Below are positions 34,698 to 43,230 of a stretch of 64,000 bases of DNA, piece after piece (positions within the stretch are counted from its first letter, which is position 1; the number at the start of each line of letters is the position of its first letter). The position numbers and the translations under genes are program-made. This stretch comes from Streptomyces fodineus. Its GTDB lineage: Bacteria > Actinomycetota > Actinomycetes > Streptomycetales > Streptomycetaceae. The stretch is from assembly GCF_001735805.1 (NCBI RefSeq), contig NZ_CP017248.1:3162001-3226000 (forward strand), read 5' to 3'. The notes beneath the pieces are model-generated. The model was not told the DNA's origin and searched no databases. It saw only the letters and a list, made by a program, of their open reading frames with translations.

Positions 34698-36137
34698 TTA
34701 CGCGTCCAGGGACGTCATCACGTGCTTGATCCGCGTGTAGTCCTCGAAGCCGTAGGCCGACAGGTCCTTGCCGTACCCGGACTTCTTGAAGCCGCCGTGG
34801 GGCATCTCGGCGACCAGCGGGATGTGCGTGTTGATCCACACGCAGCCGAAGTCCAGCTTCTTGGACATCCGCATCGCACGGGCGTGGTCCTTGGTCCACA
34901 CCGAGGAGGCGAGGGCGTACTCGACGCCGTTGGCCCACTCGACGGCCTGGTCCTCGTCCGAGAAGGACTGGACGGTGATGACCGGGCCGAAGACCTCGTT
35001 CTGGACGATCTCGTCGTCCTGCTTCAGGCCGGAGACGACGGTCGGGGCGTAGAAGTAACCCTTGTCGCCGACCTGCTGGCCACCGGCCTCGACCTTGGCG
35101 TGCGCGGGCAGCCGCTCGATGAAGCCCGAGACCTGCTTGAGCTGGTTGGGGTTGTTCAGCGGGCCGAAGAGCACGTCCTCGTCGTCCGGCTGCCCGGTCT
35201 TGGTCTCGGACGCGGCCTTGGCGAGCGCGGCCACGAACTCGTCGTGGATGGACTCCTGGACGAGGACGCGGGTCGCAGCCGTACAGTCCTGGCCGGCGTT
35301 GAAGAAGCCCGCCACGGAGATGTCCTCGACGGCCTTGGCGATGTCGGTGTCCTCGAAGACCACGACCGGGGCCTTGCCGCCCAGCTCCAGGTGGACCCGC
35401 TTGAGGTCCTTCGACGCCGACTCGGCCACCGACATGCCGGCGCGGACCGAGCCGGTGATGGAGGCCATCGCCGGGGTGTCGTGCTCGACCATCAGACGGC
35501 CGGTGTCACGGTCGCCGCAGACGACGTTGAAGACACCCTTGGGCAGGATCGAGCCGACGATGTCGGCGATCAGGACGGTGGAGGCCGGGGTGGTGTCCGA
35601 CGGCTTCAGCACGACCGTGTTGCCCGCGGCGATCGCCGGGGCGAACTTCCACACCGCCATCATCATCGGGTAGTTCCAGGGGGCGACCTGGGCGCAGACG
35701 CCGACCGGCTCACGGCGGATGATCGAGGTCATCCCCTCCATGTACTCACCGGCCGAGCGGCCCTCCAGCAGTCGCGCCGCGCCCGCGAAGAAGCGGATCT
35801 GGTCGACCATCGGCGGGATCTCCTCGGAGCGGGTGAGCCCGACCGGCTTGCCCGTGTTCTCCACCTCCGCCGCGATCAGTTCCTCGGCGCGCTCCTCGAA
35901 GGCGTCCGCGATCTTCAGCAGCGCCTTCTGCCGCTCGGCCGGGGTGGTGTCACGCCAGGCGGGGAAGGCGCGGGCGGCGGCCGCCATGGCCGCGTCCACG
36001 TCCGCCTGTCCGGACAGCGGCGCGGTCGCGTACGCCTCGCCCGTCGCGGGGTTGACCACCTGGGTGGTCCGTCCGTCGGCGGCGTCCCGGAACTCACCGT
36101 CGATGTAGTTGCGCAGACGACGCAGCTCGGTGCTCAC
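34698..36137 (-). CDS. Aldehyde dehydrogenase, probable gamma-aminobutyraldehyde dehydrogenase
   Basis: The 479-residue enzyme has VHLELGGKAPVVVF (general base Glu) and NAGQDCTAAT (catalytic C285), with the PWNYPMMMAVWKFAPAIAAGN cofactor region. It would convert 4-aminobutyraldehyde to GABA with NAD+. GTG 36137 has an ideal AGGAGG 6 nt upstream. It is divergent from an Lrp/AsnC regulator and a class III aminotransferase and close to a PotD paralogue. That setting fits the putrescine transaminase route (aminotransferase, then dehydrogenase, then GabT). Confidence 0.88.
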   Translation of the reverse strand: MSTELRRLRNYIDGEFRDAADGRTTQVVNPATGEAYATAPLSGQADVDAAMAAAARAFPAWRDTTPAERQKALLKIADAFEERAEELIAAEVENTGKPVGLTRSEEIPPMVDQIRFFAGAARLLEGRSAGEYMEGMTSIIRREPVGVCAQVAPWNYPMMMAVWKFAPAIAAGNTVVLKPSDTTPASTVLIADIVGSILPKGVFNVVCGDRDTGRLMVEHDTPAMASITGSVRAGMSVAESASKDLKRVHLELGGKAPVVVFEDTDIAKAVEDISVAGFFNAGQDCTAATRVLVQESIHDEFVAALAKAASETKTGQPDDEDVLFGPLNNPNQLKQVSGFIERLPAHAKVEAGGQQVGDKGYFYAPTVVSGLKQDDEIVQNEVFGPVITVQSFSDEDQAVEWANGVEYALASSVWTKDHARAMRMSKKLDFGCVWINTHIPLVAEMPHGGFKKSGYGKDLSAYGFEDYTRIKHVMTSLDA

Positions 36138-36240
36138 TGCCGGCCTCCTGGTCTGGTTCGAGCTGTCCAATCACTGAGACACCCACCCTAGTCGCCGACC
36201 CCACGTTTTCAACACCCCCACCGCCGCCAGTTCTGCGAAA

Positions 36241-36293
36241 TCCGCAAGACTGACTCCCTTAAACAACGAATTTCATCGCCTAGGGCTTGCGGA
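36241..36293. promoter_or_regulatory. Inverted repeat TCCGCAAG...CTTGCGGA in the divergent region
   Basis: TCCGCAAG (36241-36248) and CTTGCGGA (36286-36293) form a perfect inverted repeat 37 bp apart between the divergent dehydrogenase and Lrp/AsnC genes. A partial copy, TTCTGCGAAA, adjoins the left arm. Lrp-type regulators usually bind several spaced half-sites at their own promoters, so this is a good candidate autoregulatory region. Confidence 0.5.
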
Positions 36294-36307
36294 ACTATCG
36301 AGACCTC

Positions 36308-36829
36308 GTGCACAGTGAGGTCGTGGCCAGTCGAAGCGCAGACCAGAGGGACTCCACCCGCGAGTCCAGGAACGGCGGCACCCCTCAGCTGGATGCCGTC
36401 TCCCTCGCCATCATTCAGCAGCTCCAGGAGGACGGCCGCCGGCCGTACGCCGCGATCGGCAAGGCAGTGGGCCTGTCCGAGGCGGCCGTGCGCCAGCGCG
36501 TCCAGAAGCTGCTGGACCAGGGCGTGATGCAGATCGTCGCCGTCACGGACCCGCTCACCGTGGGCTTCCGCCGGCAGGCGATGGTCGGGATCAACGTCGA
36601 GGGCGATGTCGAGTCGATCGCGGACGCGCTGACCGACATGTCGGAAGTCGAGTACGTGGTGATGACCGCGGGCTCGTTCGACATCCTCGCCGAGATCGTC
36701 TGCGAGGACGACGACCACCTGCTGGACGTCATCAACAAACGCATCCGGGCACTGCCCGGGGTGCGCTCCACCGAAAGCTTCGTCTACCTGAAGCTGAAGA
36801 AGCAGACCTACATGTGGGGAACCCGATAA
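36308..36829 (+). CDS. Lrp/AsnC-family transcriptional regulator
   Basis: The 173-residue protein has the Lrp helix-turn-helix (QLDAVSLAIIQQLQEDGRRP, SEAAVRQRVQKLLDQGVMQI) and the C-terminal RAM ligand-binding domain (GINVEGDVESIADAL, VMTAGSFDILAEIVCEDD, LPGVRSTESFVYLKL). It ends 2 bp before the aminotransferase gene, so the two are cotranscribed. It is divergent from the aminobutyraldehyde dehydrogenase gene, which it likely controls in response to polyamines or amino acids. GTG 36308 is tentative; GTG 36323 is also in frame. Confidence 0.85.
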   Translation: MHSEVVASRSADQRDSTRESRNGGTPQLDAVSLAIIQQLQEDGRRPYAAIGKAVGLSEAAVRQRVQKLLDQGVMQIVAVTDPLTVGFRRQAMVGINVEGDVESIADALTDMSEVEYVVMTAGSFDILAEIVCEDDDHLLDVINKRIRALPGVRSTESFVYLKLKKQTYMWGTR

Positions 36830-36831
36830 CC

Positions 36832-38196
36832 GTGACCCAGAAGGACCTCAGCCGCACCGCGTACGACCACCTGTGGATGCACTTCACCCGCATGTCCTCG
36901 TACGAGAACTCCCCCGTTCCGACCATCGTCCGGGGTGAGGGCACCTACATCTACGACGACAAGGGCAAGCGCTACCTCGACGGTCTGGCGGGTCTGTTCG
37001 TGGTCCAGGCCGGTCACGGCCGCACGGAACTCGCCGAGACCGCCTTCAAGCAGGCTCAGGAGCTCGCCTTCTTCCCGGTGTGGTCCTACGCCCACCCCAA
37101 GGCCGTCGAGCTGGCCGAGCGCCTGGCCGACTACGCCCCGGGCGACCTGAACAAGGTCTTCTTCACCACCGGCGGCGGCGAGGCCGTCGAGACCGCCTGG
37201 AAGCTCGCCAAGCAGTACTTCAAGCTGCAGGGCAAGCCGACCAAGTACAAGGTCATCTCGCGTGCGGTCGCCTACCACGGCACCCCGCAGGGCGCCCTGT
37301 CCATCACGGGTCTGCCCGGCCTGAAGGCGCCGTTCGAGCCGCTCGTCCCGGGCGCGCACAAGGTGCCGAACACCAACATCTACCGCGCCCCGCTCTTCGG
37401 CGACGACCCGGAGGCCTTCGGCCGCTGGGCCGCCGACCAGATCGAGCAGCAGATCCTCTTCGAGGGCCCGGACACCGTCGCCGCGGTCTTCCTGGAGCCG
37501 GTGCAGAACGCCGGCGGCTGCTTCCCGCCGCCGCCCGGCTACTTCCAGCGCGTGCGCGAGATCTGCGACCAGTACGACGTCCTGCTCGTGTCGGACGAGG
37601 TCATCTGCGCCTTCGGCCGCCTGGGCACGATGTTCGCCTGCGACAAGTTCGGCTACGTCCCGGACATGATCACCTGCGCCAAGGGCATGACCTCGGGCTA
37701 CTCCCCGATCGGCGCCTGCATCATCTCCGACAAGCTCGCCGAGCCGTTCTACAAGGGCGACAACACCTTCCTGCACGGCTACACCTTCGGCGGCCACCCG
37801 GTCTCCGCCGCGGTGGGTCTCGCCAACCTCGACCTGTTCGAGCGCGAGAACATCAACCAGCACGTGCTGGACAACGAGGGCGCCTTCCTGCAGACCCTGC
37901 AGAAGCTGCACGACCTGCCGATCGTCGGCGACGTCCGCGGCAACGGCTTCTTCTACGGCATCGAGCTGGTGAAGGACAAGAACACCAAGGAGTCCTTCAA
38001 CGACGAGGAGACCGAGCGCGTCCTGTACGGCTTCCTCTCCAAGGCGCTGTACGACAACGGCCTGTACTGCCGTGCCGACGACCGCGGCGACCCGGTCGTC
38101 CAGCTCGCCCCGCCGCTGATCTCCAACCAGGAGACCTTCGACGAGATCGAGCAGATCCTGCGCGCGACGCTGACGGAGGCGTGGACCAAGCTCTGA
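36832..38196 (+). CDS. Class III (omega) aminotransferase, probable putrescine/diamine:pyruvate type
   Basis: The 454-residue PLP enzyme has TTGGGEAVETAWKLAKQYF, LVSDEVICAFGR and the PLP lysine in TCAKGMTSGYSPIGA (K284). These match the pyruvate-dependent omega-amine aminotransferases. GTG 36832 directly follows the Lrp/AsnC stop. With the divergent aldehyde dehydrogenase it could convert putrescine to 4-aminobutyraldehyde and then GABA. The amine donor is inferred from context. Confidence 0.87.
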   Translation: MTQKDLSRTAYDHLWMHFTRMSSYENSPVPTIVRGEGTYIYDDKGKRYLDGLAGLFVVQAGHGRTELAETAFKQAQELAFFPVWSYAHPKAVELAERLADYAPGDLNKVFFTTGGGEAVETAWKLAKQYFKLQGKPTKYKVISRAVAYHGTPQGALSITGLPGLKAPFEPLVPGAHKVPNTNIYRAPLFGDDPEAFGRWAADQIEQQILFEGPDTVAAVFLEPVQNAGGCFPPPPGYFQRVREICDQYDVLLVSDEVICAFGRLGTMFACDKFGYVPDMITCAKGMTSGYSPIGACIISDKLAEPFYKGDNTFLHGYTFGGHPVSAAVGLANLDLFERENINQHVLDNEGAFLQTLQKLHDLPIVGDVRGNGFFYGIELVKDKNTKESFNDEETERVLYGFLSKALYDNGLYCRADDRGDPVVQLAPPLISNQETFDEIEQILRATLTEAWTKL

Positions 38197-38226
38197 GCCC
38201 GATGCGTCCGATCAGCTGATCAACAC

Positions 38227-38272
38227 CGGCCCCGGTGCCGTCCGTTCGAGTGGGAACGGCGGCCCGGGGCCG
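38227..38272 (+). terminator. Hairpin after the aminotransferase gene
   Basis: CGGCCCCGG (38227-38235) pairs with CCGGGGCCG (38264-38272), with an additional GCCGT/ACGGC step inside. It follows the aminotransferase stop by 30 bp and is a plausible terminator. Confidence 0.6.
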
Positions 38273-38391
38273 TGTGCTGTCCGGGCAGCCGTACGGGCCT
38301 GCCTAGCGTGCCAGTGACCGATCGGCCCAGCCTTCGTTCCCCCGCACGAGGGATGAGGCACGGGAAAACGGATCAGATGCGAGGTGTACGC

Positions 38392-39129
38392 ATGGAGGCC
38401 CCGCCGGACAACGACGTGCTCTGGGCACGCTCCCTGCACTTCAGGCACCCCGACGGCTCCCCCGGGCTCGCCGGGGTCTCGCTCGGCGTACGCGAGGGCG
38501 AGATCTTCGCCGTCACCGGTCCGCGCGGCAGCGGCAAGACGACCCTGCTGCACTGCCTGTCCGGCCAGGTGCCGGTGCGCGACGGTGAGGTCTGGTTCAA
38601 CAGCGTCCCCCTGCACACCCTGGGCCCCGTGGCCCGGGAGCGGCTGCGCCGGGACCGCTTCGGCTGGATCGACCCCGCGCCGGCCCTGATCCCCGAGCTG
38701 AACGCCTGGGAGAACGTCGCGCTCCCCCTCATGCTGCGCGGCATCGGCCGCCGCAGGGCCAAGGTCGCGGCGCTGGAGTGGCTGGAGCGGCTCGACGTCG
38801 GCGACCGCGCCCGCAAGCGCCCGCACGGGCTGAAGCAGGCCGAACGCCAGCGCGTCGCGATCGCCCGGGCACTGGCCCCCGCCCCGACGGTCCTCTTCGC
38901 CGACGAGCCGACGGCGCCGCTGCACCGCGCCGACCGCACCCTCGTCCTGCGGACGCTCGCCACGGCCGCCCGCTCGCACGGCATCACCGTCGTCCTCGCC
39001 ACGCACGACCCCGACGGCGCCGCCCTCGCCGACCACACCATGGCGCTGCTGGACGGCCGGCGCGTGCACACCCTGCACCTGCCCGACCCCGACACGGAAG
39101 GCCGGGCCGCGTGGTCGCTCTCCGTCTGA
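38392..39129 (+). CDS. ABC transporter ATP-binding protein with unusual signature motif
   Basis: The 245-residue LolD/MacB-like ATPase has Walker A GPRGSGKTT and Walker B VLFADEPTAPL. The signature LSGGQ is replaced by GLKQAERQRVAIARAL, and the Q-loop reads FGWIDPAP where a Gln is expected. ATP binding seems intact but the signature and Q-loop changes may slow hydrolysis. It is followed with a 19-bp overlap by a large permease, so the two form an export-type (FtsX-like) pair. ATG 38392 has GAGGTG upstream. The substrate is unknown. Confidence 0.8.
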   Translation: MEAPPDNDVLWARSLHFRHPDGSPGLAGVSLGVREGEIFAVTGPRGSGKTTLLHCLSGQVPVRDGEVWFNSVPLHTLGPVARERLRRDRFGWIDPAPALIPELNAWENVALPLMLRGIGRRRAKVAALEWLERLDVGDRARKRPHGLKQAERQRVAIARALAPAPTVLFADEPTAPLHRADRTLVLRTLATAARSHGITVVLATHDPDGAALADHTMALLDGRRVHTLHLPDPDTEGRAAWSLSV

Positions 39130-40886
39130 CCCGCACGGCCCGGCCCACCGTCCTGCTGCGCCGTCTGCTGGTGGCCGCGGCCTCGGCCGGCACCGGCTTC
39201 CTCCTGCTGTCCTGCTTCGGCTACGCCCTCAACCACCCGGAACAGGCCGACGCCGCCGCCCTGCGCCTCGCCTGGTGCGCGGTGCCGCTGGCCGCCACGG
39301 CGTACTTCGCGCTCGCCGTCGCCCGTACCGACCGCAGCACCCGGCCGCGCCCCGGACTGTCCGCCGTAGGCCTGGGCCCGGCCCGGCTCATGGCGATCTC
39401 CGCCCTCACCACGGCCCTGTCCTGCACCCTGGGCTCGCTGCTCGCCCTGCTGGTTTTCCTCCACCTGCGCGGCGACTTCACGGGCATCCCCTTCGACGGC
39501 GCGGCGGCGGACTTCCTCGCGGCCGGCCGGCACCTGCCCGTCCCGGCCACCCTGACACTCCTGTCCCTGGTCCCGGCCGCCGCCTCCACAACGGTCGCCC
39601 TGACCCTGCGCCCGAGGGACCCCCGTCCCGCCACCCCGCTCCTGCGCAGGTACGGCCGCTTCGGGGCGTACGGCCACACGGCGGCACGGGAGACGTTCGG
39701 GGCGTACGGGAGGTTCGGGGCGCGGTTGCGGGCGGGGGCCGGTGTTTCTCACGACGGACAGGGACAGACCGACGACGGTGGCCGGGCGGCGGACGGCAGT
39801 CCTGCCGGGGGACCGGCCGGGGAGACCGACGGCGGCGGGCAGCCCGCGGACGGCGGTGCGGCTCGGGGACCGGCCGAGGATGCCGACGACGGCGAGCACC
39901 CCCACCCACACCCCGCGGACGGCAGTGCCGCCGGGAGACCGGCAGGGGAAGCCGGCGACGGCAGGCAGCGAGCGGGCGGCAGCGCTGCTCGGGGACCGGC
40001 CGGGGAGGACGGCGACGGCGGGCAGCCGACGGACGGCGGTGCGGCTCGGGGACCGGCCGAGGAAGCCCATGACGGCGAGCACCCCCACCCACACCCCGCG
40101 GACGGCAGTGCCGCCGGGAGACCGGCAGGGGAAGCCGGCGACGGCGGGCAGCCCAGTCGTCAGTCCGCGGGCAGCCGGGCCGCTGGGGCGATGGAGGTGC
40201 CCCCGCGCGAGCGACGCCGGGCGTGGGGGAGGGTGGTCGCGGACGGCACCCCCGCGGCGCCGGGCAGCGCGACCGACCCCGAAACCACCGTCCCGGACGC
40301 CGACTGGGCCCCTCGGCCCCCCAAGGGCGCCCCCGTCGGCCTCCCCTGGGGCATCGCCCTCCTCGCCACCGGCCTCGCGGCACAGGCGTACGCCGAAAGG
40401 TCGGCCCTCGCCGTACTGGCGGGCTGGCTCCTCACCGCGACCGGCCTGGTCCTGGCCGCCCCCGGCCTCACCCACCTGTGCGGCCTGCTCCTGCAGTCCA
40501 CCCGCCCCGGCGCGCTCCGTCTCCTCGCCGGCCGGGTCCTCATGGCGGAAGCCACCCGCATCGGCCGCCCCCTGGGCGTCGTCTGCGCGGTCGGTTCCGC
40601 CGGGTACGCCATGACCACGCTGTACGCGGGCTCGGCCCCGGCGTTCGGCCCACTGACCACCCTGGGCGCGCTGCTCGTCACCGGCTGCACGGTCGCCACG
40701 CTGCTCACCGCGGCCGTGGAGAGCCGCCAGTGCCGCGCCGACACGACCGCCGCGCTGCTCCGGCTCGGCGCCCCGGCCGCGATGCTGCGCGCGGCCGTGG
40801 CCCTGCGCGCGGTGGTCCTGCTGGTGCTGTTCGGCCCGCTCACCCTCGCCGTCGCCGCTCTGGCGGCCCTCCCGGCGAACCGCTGA
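39111..40886 (+). CDS. ABC transporter permease with long repeat-rich insert
   Basis: The 591-residue membrane protein has about four helices in the first 170 residues (LLVAAASAGTGFLLLSCFGY, then LMAISALTTALSCTLGSLLALL). A hydrophilic insert of some 200 residues follows. About four helices complete the C-terminal third (LPWGIALLATGLAAQ, VLMAEATRIG, LGALLVTGCTVATLL). The insert is Gly/Ala/Asp/Pro-rich with DGEHPHPHPADGSAAGRP occurring twice, 61 residues apart. GTG 39111 overlaps the ATPase gene. It should form the membrane part of an FtsX-type exporter; the insert probably faces outside. Confidence 0.75.
   Translation: MVALRLTRTARPTVLLRRLLVAAASAGTGFLLLSCFGYALNHPEQADAAALRLAWCAVPLAATAYFALAVARTDRSTRPRPGLSAVGLGPARLMAISALTTALSCTLGSLLALLVFLHLRGDFTGIPFDGAAADFLAAGRHLPVPATLTLLSLVPAAASTTVALTLRPRDPRPATPLLRRYGRFGAYGHTAARETFGAYGRFGARLRAGAGVSHDGQGQTDDGGRAADGSPAGGPAGETDGGGQPADGGAARGPAEDADDGEHPHPHPADGSAAGRPAGEAGDGRQRAGGSAARGPAGEDGDGGQPTDGGAARGPAEEAHDGEHPHPHPADGSAAGRPAGEAGDGGQPSRQSAGSRAAGAMEVPPRERRRAWGRVVADGTPAAPGSATDPETTVPDADWAPRPPKGAPVGLPWGIALLATGLAAQAYAERSALAVLAGWLLTATGLVLAAPGLTHLCGLLLQSTRPGALRLLAGRVLMAEATRIGRPLGVVCAVGSAGYAMTTLYAGSAPAFGPLTTLGALLVTGCTVATLLTAAVESRQCRADTTAALLRLGAPAAMLRAAVALRAVVLLVLFGPLTLAVAALAALPANR
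39847..40146 (+). repeat. 183-bp direct repeat inside the permease gene
   Basis: About 115 bp starting at 39847 recur at 40030, exactly 183 bp (61 codons) later, with only a few differences. A related but weaker copy of the remaining part precedes each. Because the period is a multiple of three the frame is kept, so copy number can change without breaking the gene. Confidence 0.8.
40196..40233 (+). repeat. Degenerate copy of a streptomycete intergenic repeat within the permease gene
   Basis: GGTGCCCCCGCGCGAGCG followed by ACGCCGGGCGTGGGGGAGGG resembles the intergenic hairpin at 55392-55437 (GTCCCCCGCCCGAGCGAAGC, then CGAGAGTGGGGGAGG). Here it is read in frame within the permease insert. Confidence 0.45.
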
Positions 40887-40909
40887 GCGGCCCGCGGCAC
40901 CCACGCCCG

Positions 40910-40934
40910 AAAAAGATCTCCAAAAAAGATCTCC
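40910..40934 (+). repeat. Tandem AAAAAGATCTCC pair upstream of the VOC gene
   Basis: AAAAAGATCTCC (40910-40921) is followed directly by AAAAAAGATCTCC (40922-40934). Such A-rich runs are rare in this sequence. It lies 84 bp before the VOC gene start, so a regulatory role is possible. Confidence 0.5.
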
Positions 40935-41017
40935 GGCGACCGATGAGTTCTCCCGGGGCCCCCGGTCTACCCACCGAAGACGCTGACCCCAGCGCCAACC
41001 CCTCGGGAGGGACCCTC

Positions 41018-41425
41018 ATGTACCAGCAGATGATCTTCGTGAACCTGGCCACCAACGACGTCGAGGCGTCCAAGAAGTTCTTCACGGAGCTCGGCTACAC
41101 CATCAACCCCCAGTTCAGCACCGACGACTGCGCCTGTGTCGTGATCAGCGACACGATCATCGCGATGCTGCTCGGCAAGCAGCACTACTCGACGTTCACC
41201 GAGAAGGAGATCGTCGACTCCACCAAGGCCAGCGAGGTGCTCGTCTGTCTGAGTGCCGAGAGCCGCGAGAAGGTGGACGAGCTGGTCGACAAGGCGATCG
41301 CGGCGGGCGGCACGGCCAGCGGCCGGACCCAGGACCACGGCTTCATGTACGGCCGCGCCTTCGACGACCTCGACGGCCACACCTGGGAGGTCATGTGGAT
41401 GGACCCGGCCGCGGTCCAGGGCTGA
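41018..41425 (+). CDS. VOC-family (glyoxalase/dioxygenase fold) protein
   Basis: The 135-residue protein begins MYQQMIFVNLATNDVEASKKFF and ends DDLDGHTWEVMWMDP, the two halves of the beta-alpha-beta VOC fold. It resembles the bacterial lactoylglutathione-lyase-like or PhnB-type proteins with a conserved C-terminal WEVMW glutamate. The reaction is not predictable. ATG 41018 follows GGGAGGGACCCTC. It stands alone. Confidence 0.85.
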   Translation: MYQQMIFVNLATNDVEASKKFFTELGYTINPQFSTDDCACVVISDTIIAMLLGKQHYSTFTEKEIVDSTKASEVLVCLSAESREKVDELVDKAIAAGGTASGRTQDHGFMYGRAFDDLDGHTWEVMWMDPAAVQG

Positions 41426-41504
41426 CCGCACGCAGTCCGAACGTCGCCAAACGTCACGGTGGTTAATAAGAAGGCAAAGCCAACGGCCATAGATGGCATA
41501 TGCG

Positions 41505-41533
41505 TTGACAGCCTTACGGAGCGCTTATAGACC
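41505..41533 (+). promoter_or_regulatory. Promoter of the LAETG surface-protein gene
   Basis: TTGACA (41505-41510) and TAGACC (41528-41533) are separated by 17 bp, a near-consensus vegetative promoter. A small palindrome GCCAT-AG-ATGGC (41486-41497) lies immediately upstream. The start codon is at 41628, giving a leader of about 90 nt. Confidence 0.6.
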
Positions 41534-41627
41534 TGTGAGCCTCTTGGGGGTGCTGGGGCTTCACCTCATCCGTCGCCTCAAATCCCCCTAAACCCCCCGC
41601 AGTTATGCACTCTGTAAAGGACAAACG

Positions 41628-42311
41628 TTGTCCATAACTCACCGTGGCGTACGCCGTTCCGTGCGCGCTCTGGGTGTTGTCTCCGCTTCCACCGCGGTCG
41701 TGCTGGGAGTGGCCGGCTCCGCGTTCGCGTGCAACATCAGTGACTTCTCCGCCGAAGCGAAGTGCAACGGCCAGAAGGGCACCATCGTCGTCACCGACAC
41801 CGACGGTTCGGGCACTCCGGCTCACATCACCGTGTTCCTGGAGAGCACCGGTGGCATCGAGACGAAGGTGGGCGAGCACGAGGTCAAGGGCTCGGCCCAG
41901 GGCACGCAGGTCACCTTCTCGGAGGACTGGAAGGCGAACGCGACCTACCGCGTCCACATCAAGGCGACCAACATCCTCGACCAGGACATCACGTCCAACC
42001 TGGTGACCCCGTCCACCGCCTGCAAGACCGGCAGCCCGACGCCGACGGCCCCCTCGAAGCCGACGCCGTCCAAGTCCACCCCGGCCGGGTCGGCGACCCC
42101 GACCCCGTCGGCCTCCTCCTCCAGCTCCGCCCCGGCGAGCGCCGCGCCGGGCAACGCGCCGTCCCCGGCGGTCGGTGACTCGAACCTCGCCGAGACCGGT
42201 GCCAACTCCAACACCGGCCTGATCGCCGGCATCGCGGGCGCGCTGGTCGTCGTCGGCGGTGGCGCGGTCTACCTCGGCATGCGCCGTCGTGGCGCGCGCG
42301 GCAACGGCTGA
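41628..42311 (+). CDS. Sortase-anchored surface protein with LAETG motif
   Basis: The 227-residue protein starts at TTG 41628 (AAAGGA 6 nt upstream). It has a twin-arginine-like signal peptide ending SAFA before a mature N-terminal CNISD. A beta-rich domain of about 100 residues has two or three cysteines, followed by a Thr/Pro/Ser linker ([17 protein letters not shown]). The C-terminal sorting signal is LAETG, a hydrophobic helix ([20 protein letters not shown]) and a RRRGARGNG tail. LAxTG is the class E sortase motif of streptomycetes, so it should be linked to peptidoglycan. Confidence 0.85.
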   Translation: MSITHRGVRRSVRALGVVSASTAVVLGVAGSAFACNISDFSAEAKCNGQKGTIVVTDTDGSGTPAHITVFLESTGGIETKVGEHEVKGSAQGTQVTFSEDWKANATYRVHIKATNILDQDITSNLVTPSTACKTGSPTPTAPSKPTPSKSTPAGSATPTPSASSSSSAPASAAPGNAPSPAVGDSNLAETGANSNTGLIAGIAGALVVVGGGAVYLGMRRRGARGNG

Positions 42312-42404
42312 CGCCGCGCCTGTCCGTACCAGTACGCCTCCGCGGCCCGTCCCCCTATCCCCAGGGGACGGGCCGCGGTCGTACCCCGGTACGCCGGACG
42401 CCGC

Positions 42405-43205
42405 TCAGCCGAAGGTCGCCCGCTGGAGCCAGAACTCCAGTGTCGTACGGTCACCCAGGACCTCGAGGCCGGGGCTGTCCAGCGGCAGCCGGCGGTAGAA
42501 GGCCAGCAGTACGGAGGTGAGCGGGCCGCGCAGGGCGACCGTGGCCTTCTCGTGGCCGCGCCGCGGGCGCACCCCGTCCGGGCCGAACTCCAGCAGCCAC
42601 TCGGCGTGCAGCGCCGGATCGGCGTCGGTGGCGTGGAGGTGGATGGTGCGGGTGGGGCCGTCCAGCATGAGGGCCTCCTCGTGGCCCCGCAGCTGCTGGA
42701 GGAAGACGGCGAAGTCCAGCCACTCGTCCATCGCGTCGGCGGCGATCTCCGGCGCCAGCTCGTAGTCCAGCCCGGCGGCGAGGGCCGCGTCGGCGCGGTG
42801 GACGGTGATCTCGTGGGTCATCCGGCGGGCCCAGAACCCGGAGACGGCCTTCCCCGGGATGAAGCTCCACACCGCGGTGTCCGGTCCGGCCTCGCGCAGC
42901 GCCGCGACGACCAGCTCACCGGCCTCCGCCAGCCACTTGTCGAGCGCCGCCGCGTCGCCCCGTTCCTCGGGCCCGGAACCGAGCGGCACCTGGTCGCGGG
43001 GGACACGGTCCTGCGCCCTGGTGCGCACGATCGTCCCGACCCACCGCAGGGCACCGCCCATATGGCGTACGAGGTCCTCCATGGACCAGTCGGGGCAGGT
43101 CGGCACGGTCGCGGCCAGGTCGGCGCCGGAGGTCACCACGGCCCTCAACTGCTCCACCTGGTGGGCGATTTCGTCGCAGTAGCGCTCATGCGCGAGCAAT
43201 GTCAT
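42405..43205 (-). CDS. Maleylpyruvate isomerase-family protein (mycothiol-dependent/DinB-like)
   Basis: The 266-residue protein has the family's RYCDEIAHQVEQLR start, TCPDWSMEDLVRHMG and WARRMTHEITVHRADA. The H-x-x-x-E-x-x-x-H-like histidines coordinate a metal in the DinB-like bundle. A C-terminal MDMPI domain covers the last 90 residues. Members use mycothiol, the actinobacterial thiol, in isomerase or transferase reactions; the substrate here is unknown. ATG 43205 follows GAGGGG. Confidence 0.82.
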   Translation of the reverse strand: MTLLAHERYCDEIAHQVEQLRAVVTSGADLAATVPTCPDWSMEDLVRHMGGALRWVGTIVRTRAQDRVPRDQVPLGSGPEERGDAAALDKWLAEAGELVVAALREAGPDTAVWSFIPGKAVSGFWARRMTHEITVHRADAALAAGLDYELAPEIAADAMDEWLDFAVFLQQLRGHEEALMLDGPTRTIHLHATDADPALHAEWLLEFGPDGVRPRRGHEKATVALRGPLTSVLLAFYRRLPLDSPGLEVLGDRTTLEFWLQRATFG

Positions 43206-43230
43206 GCCCCTCACCCTAGGGGCGCGGTGA

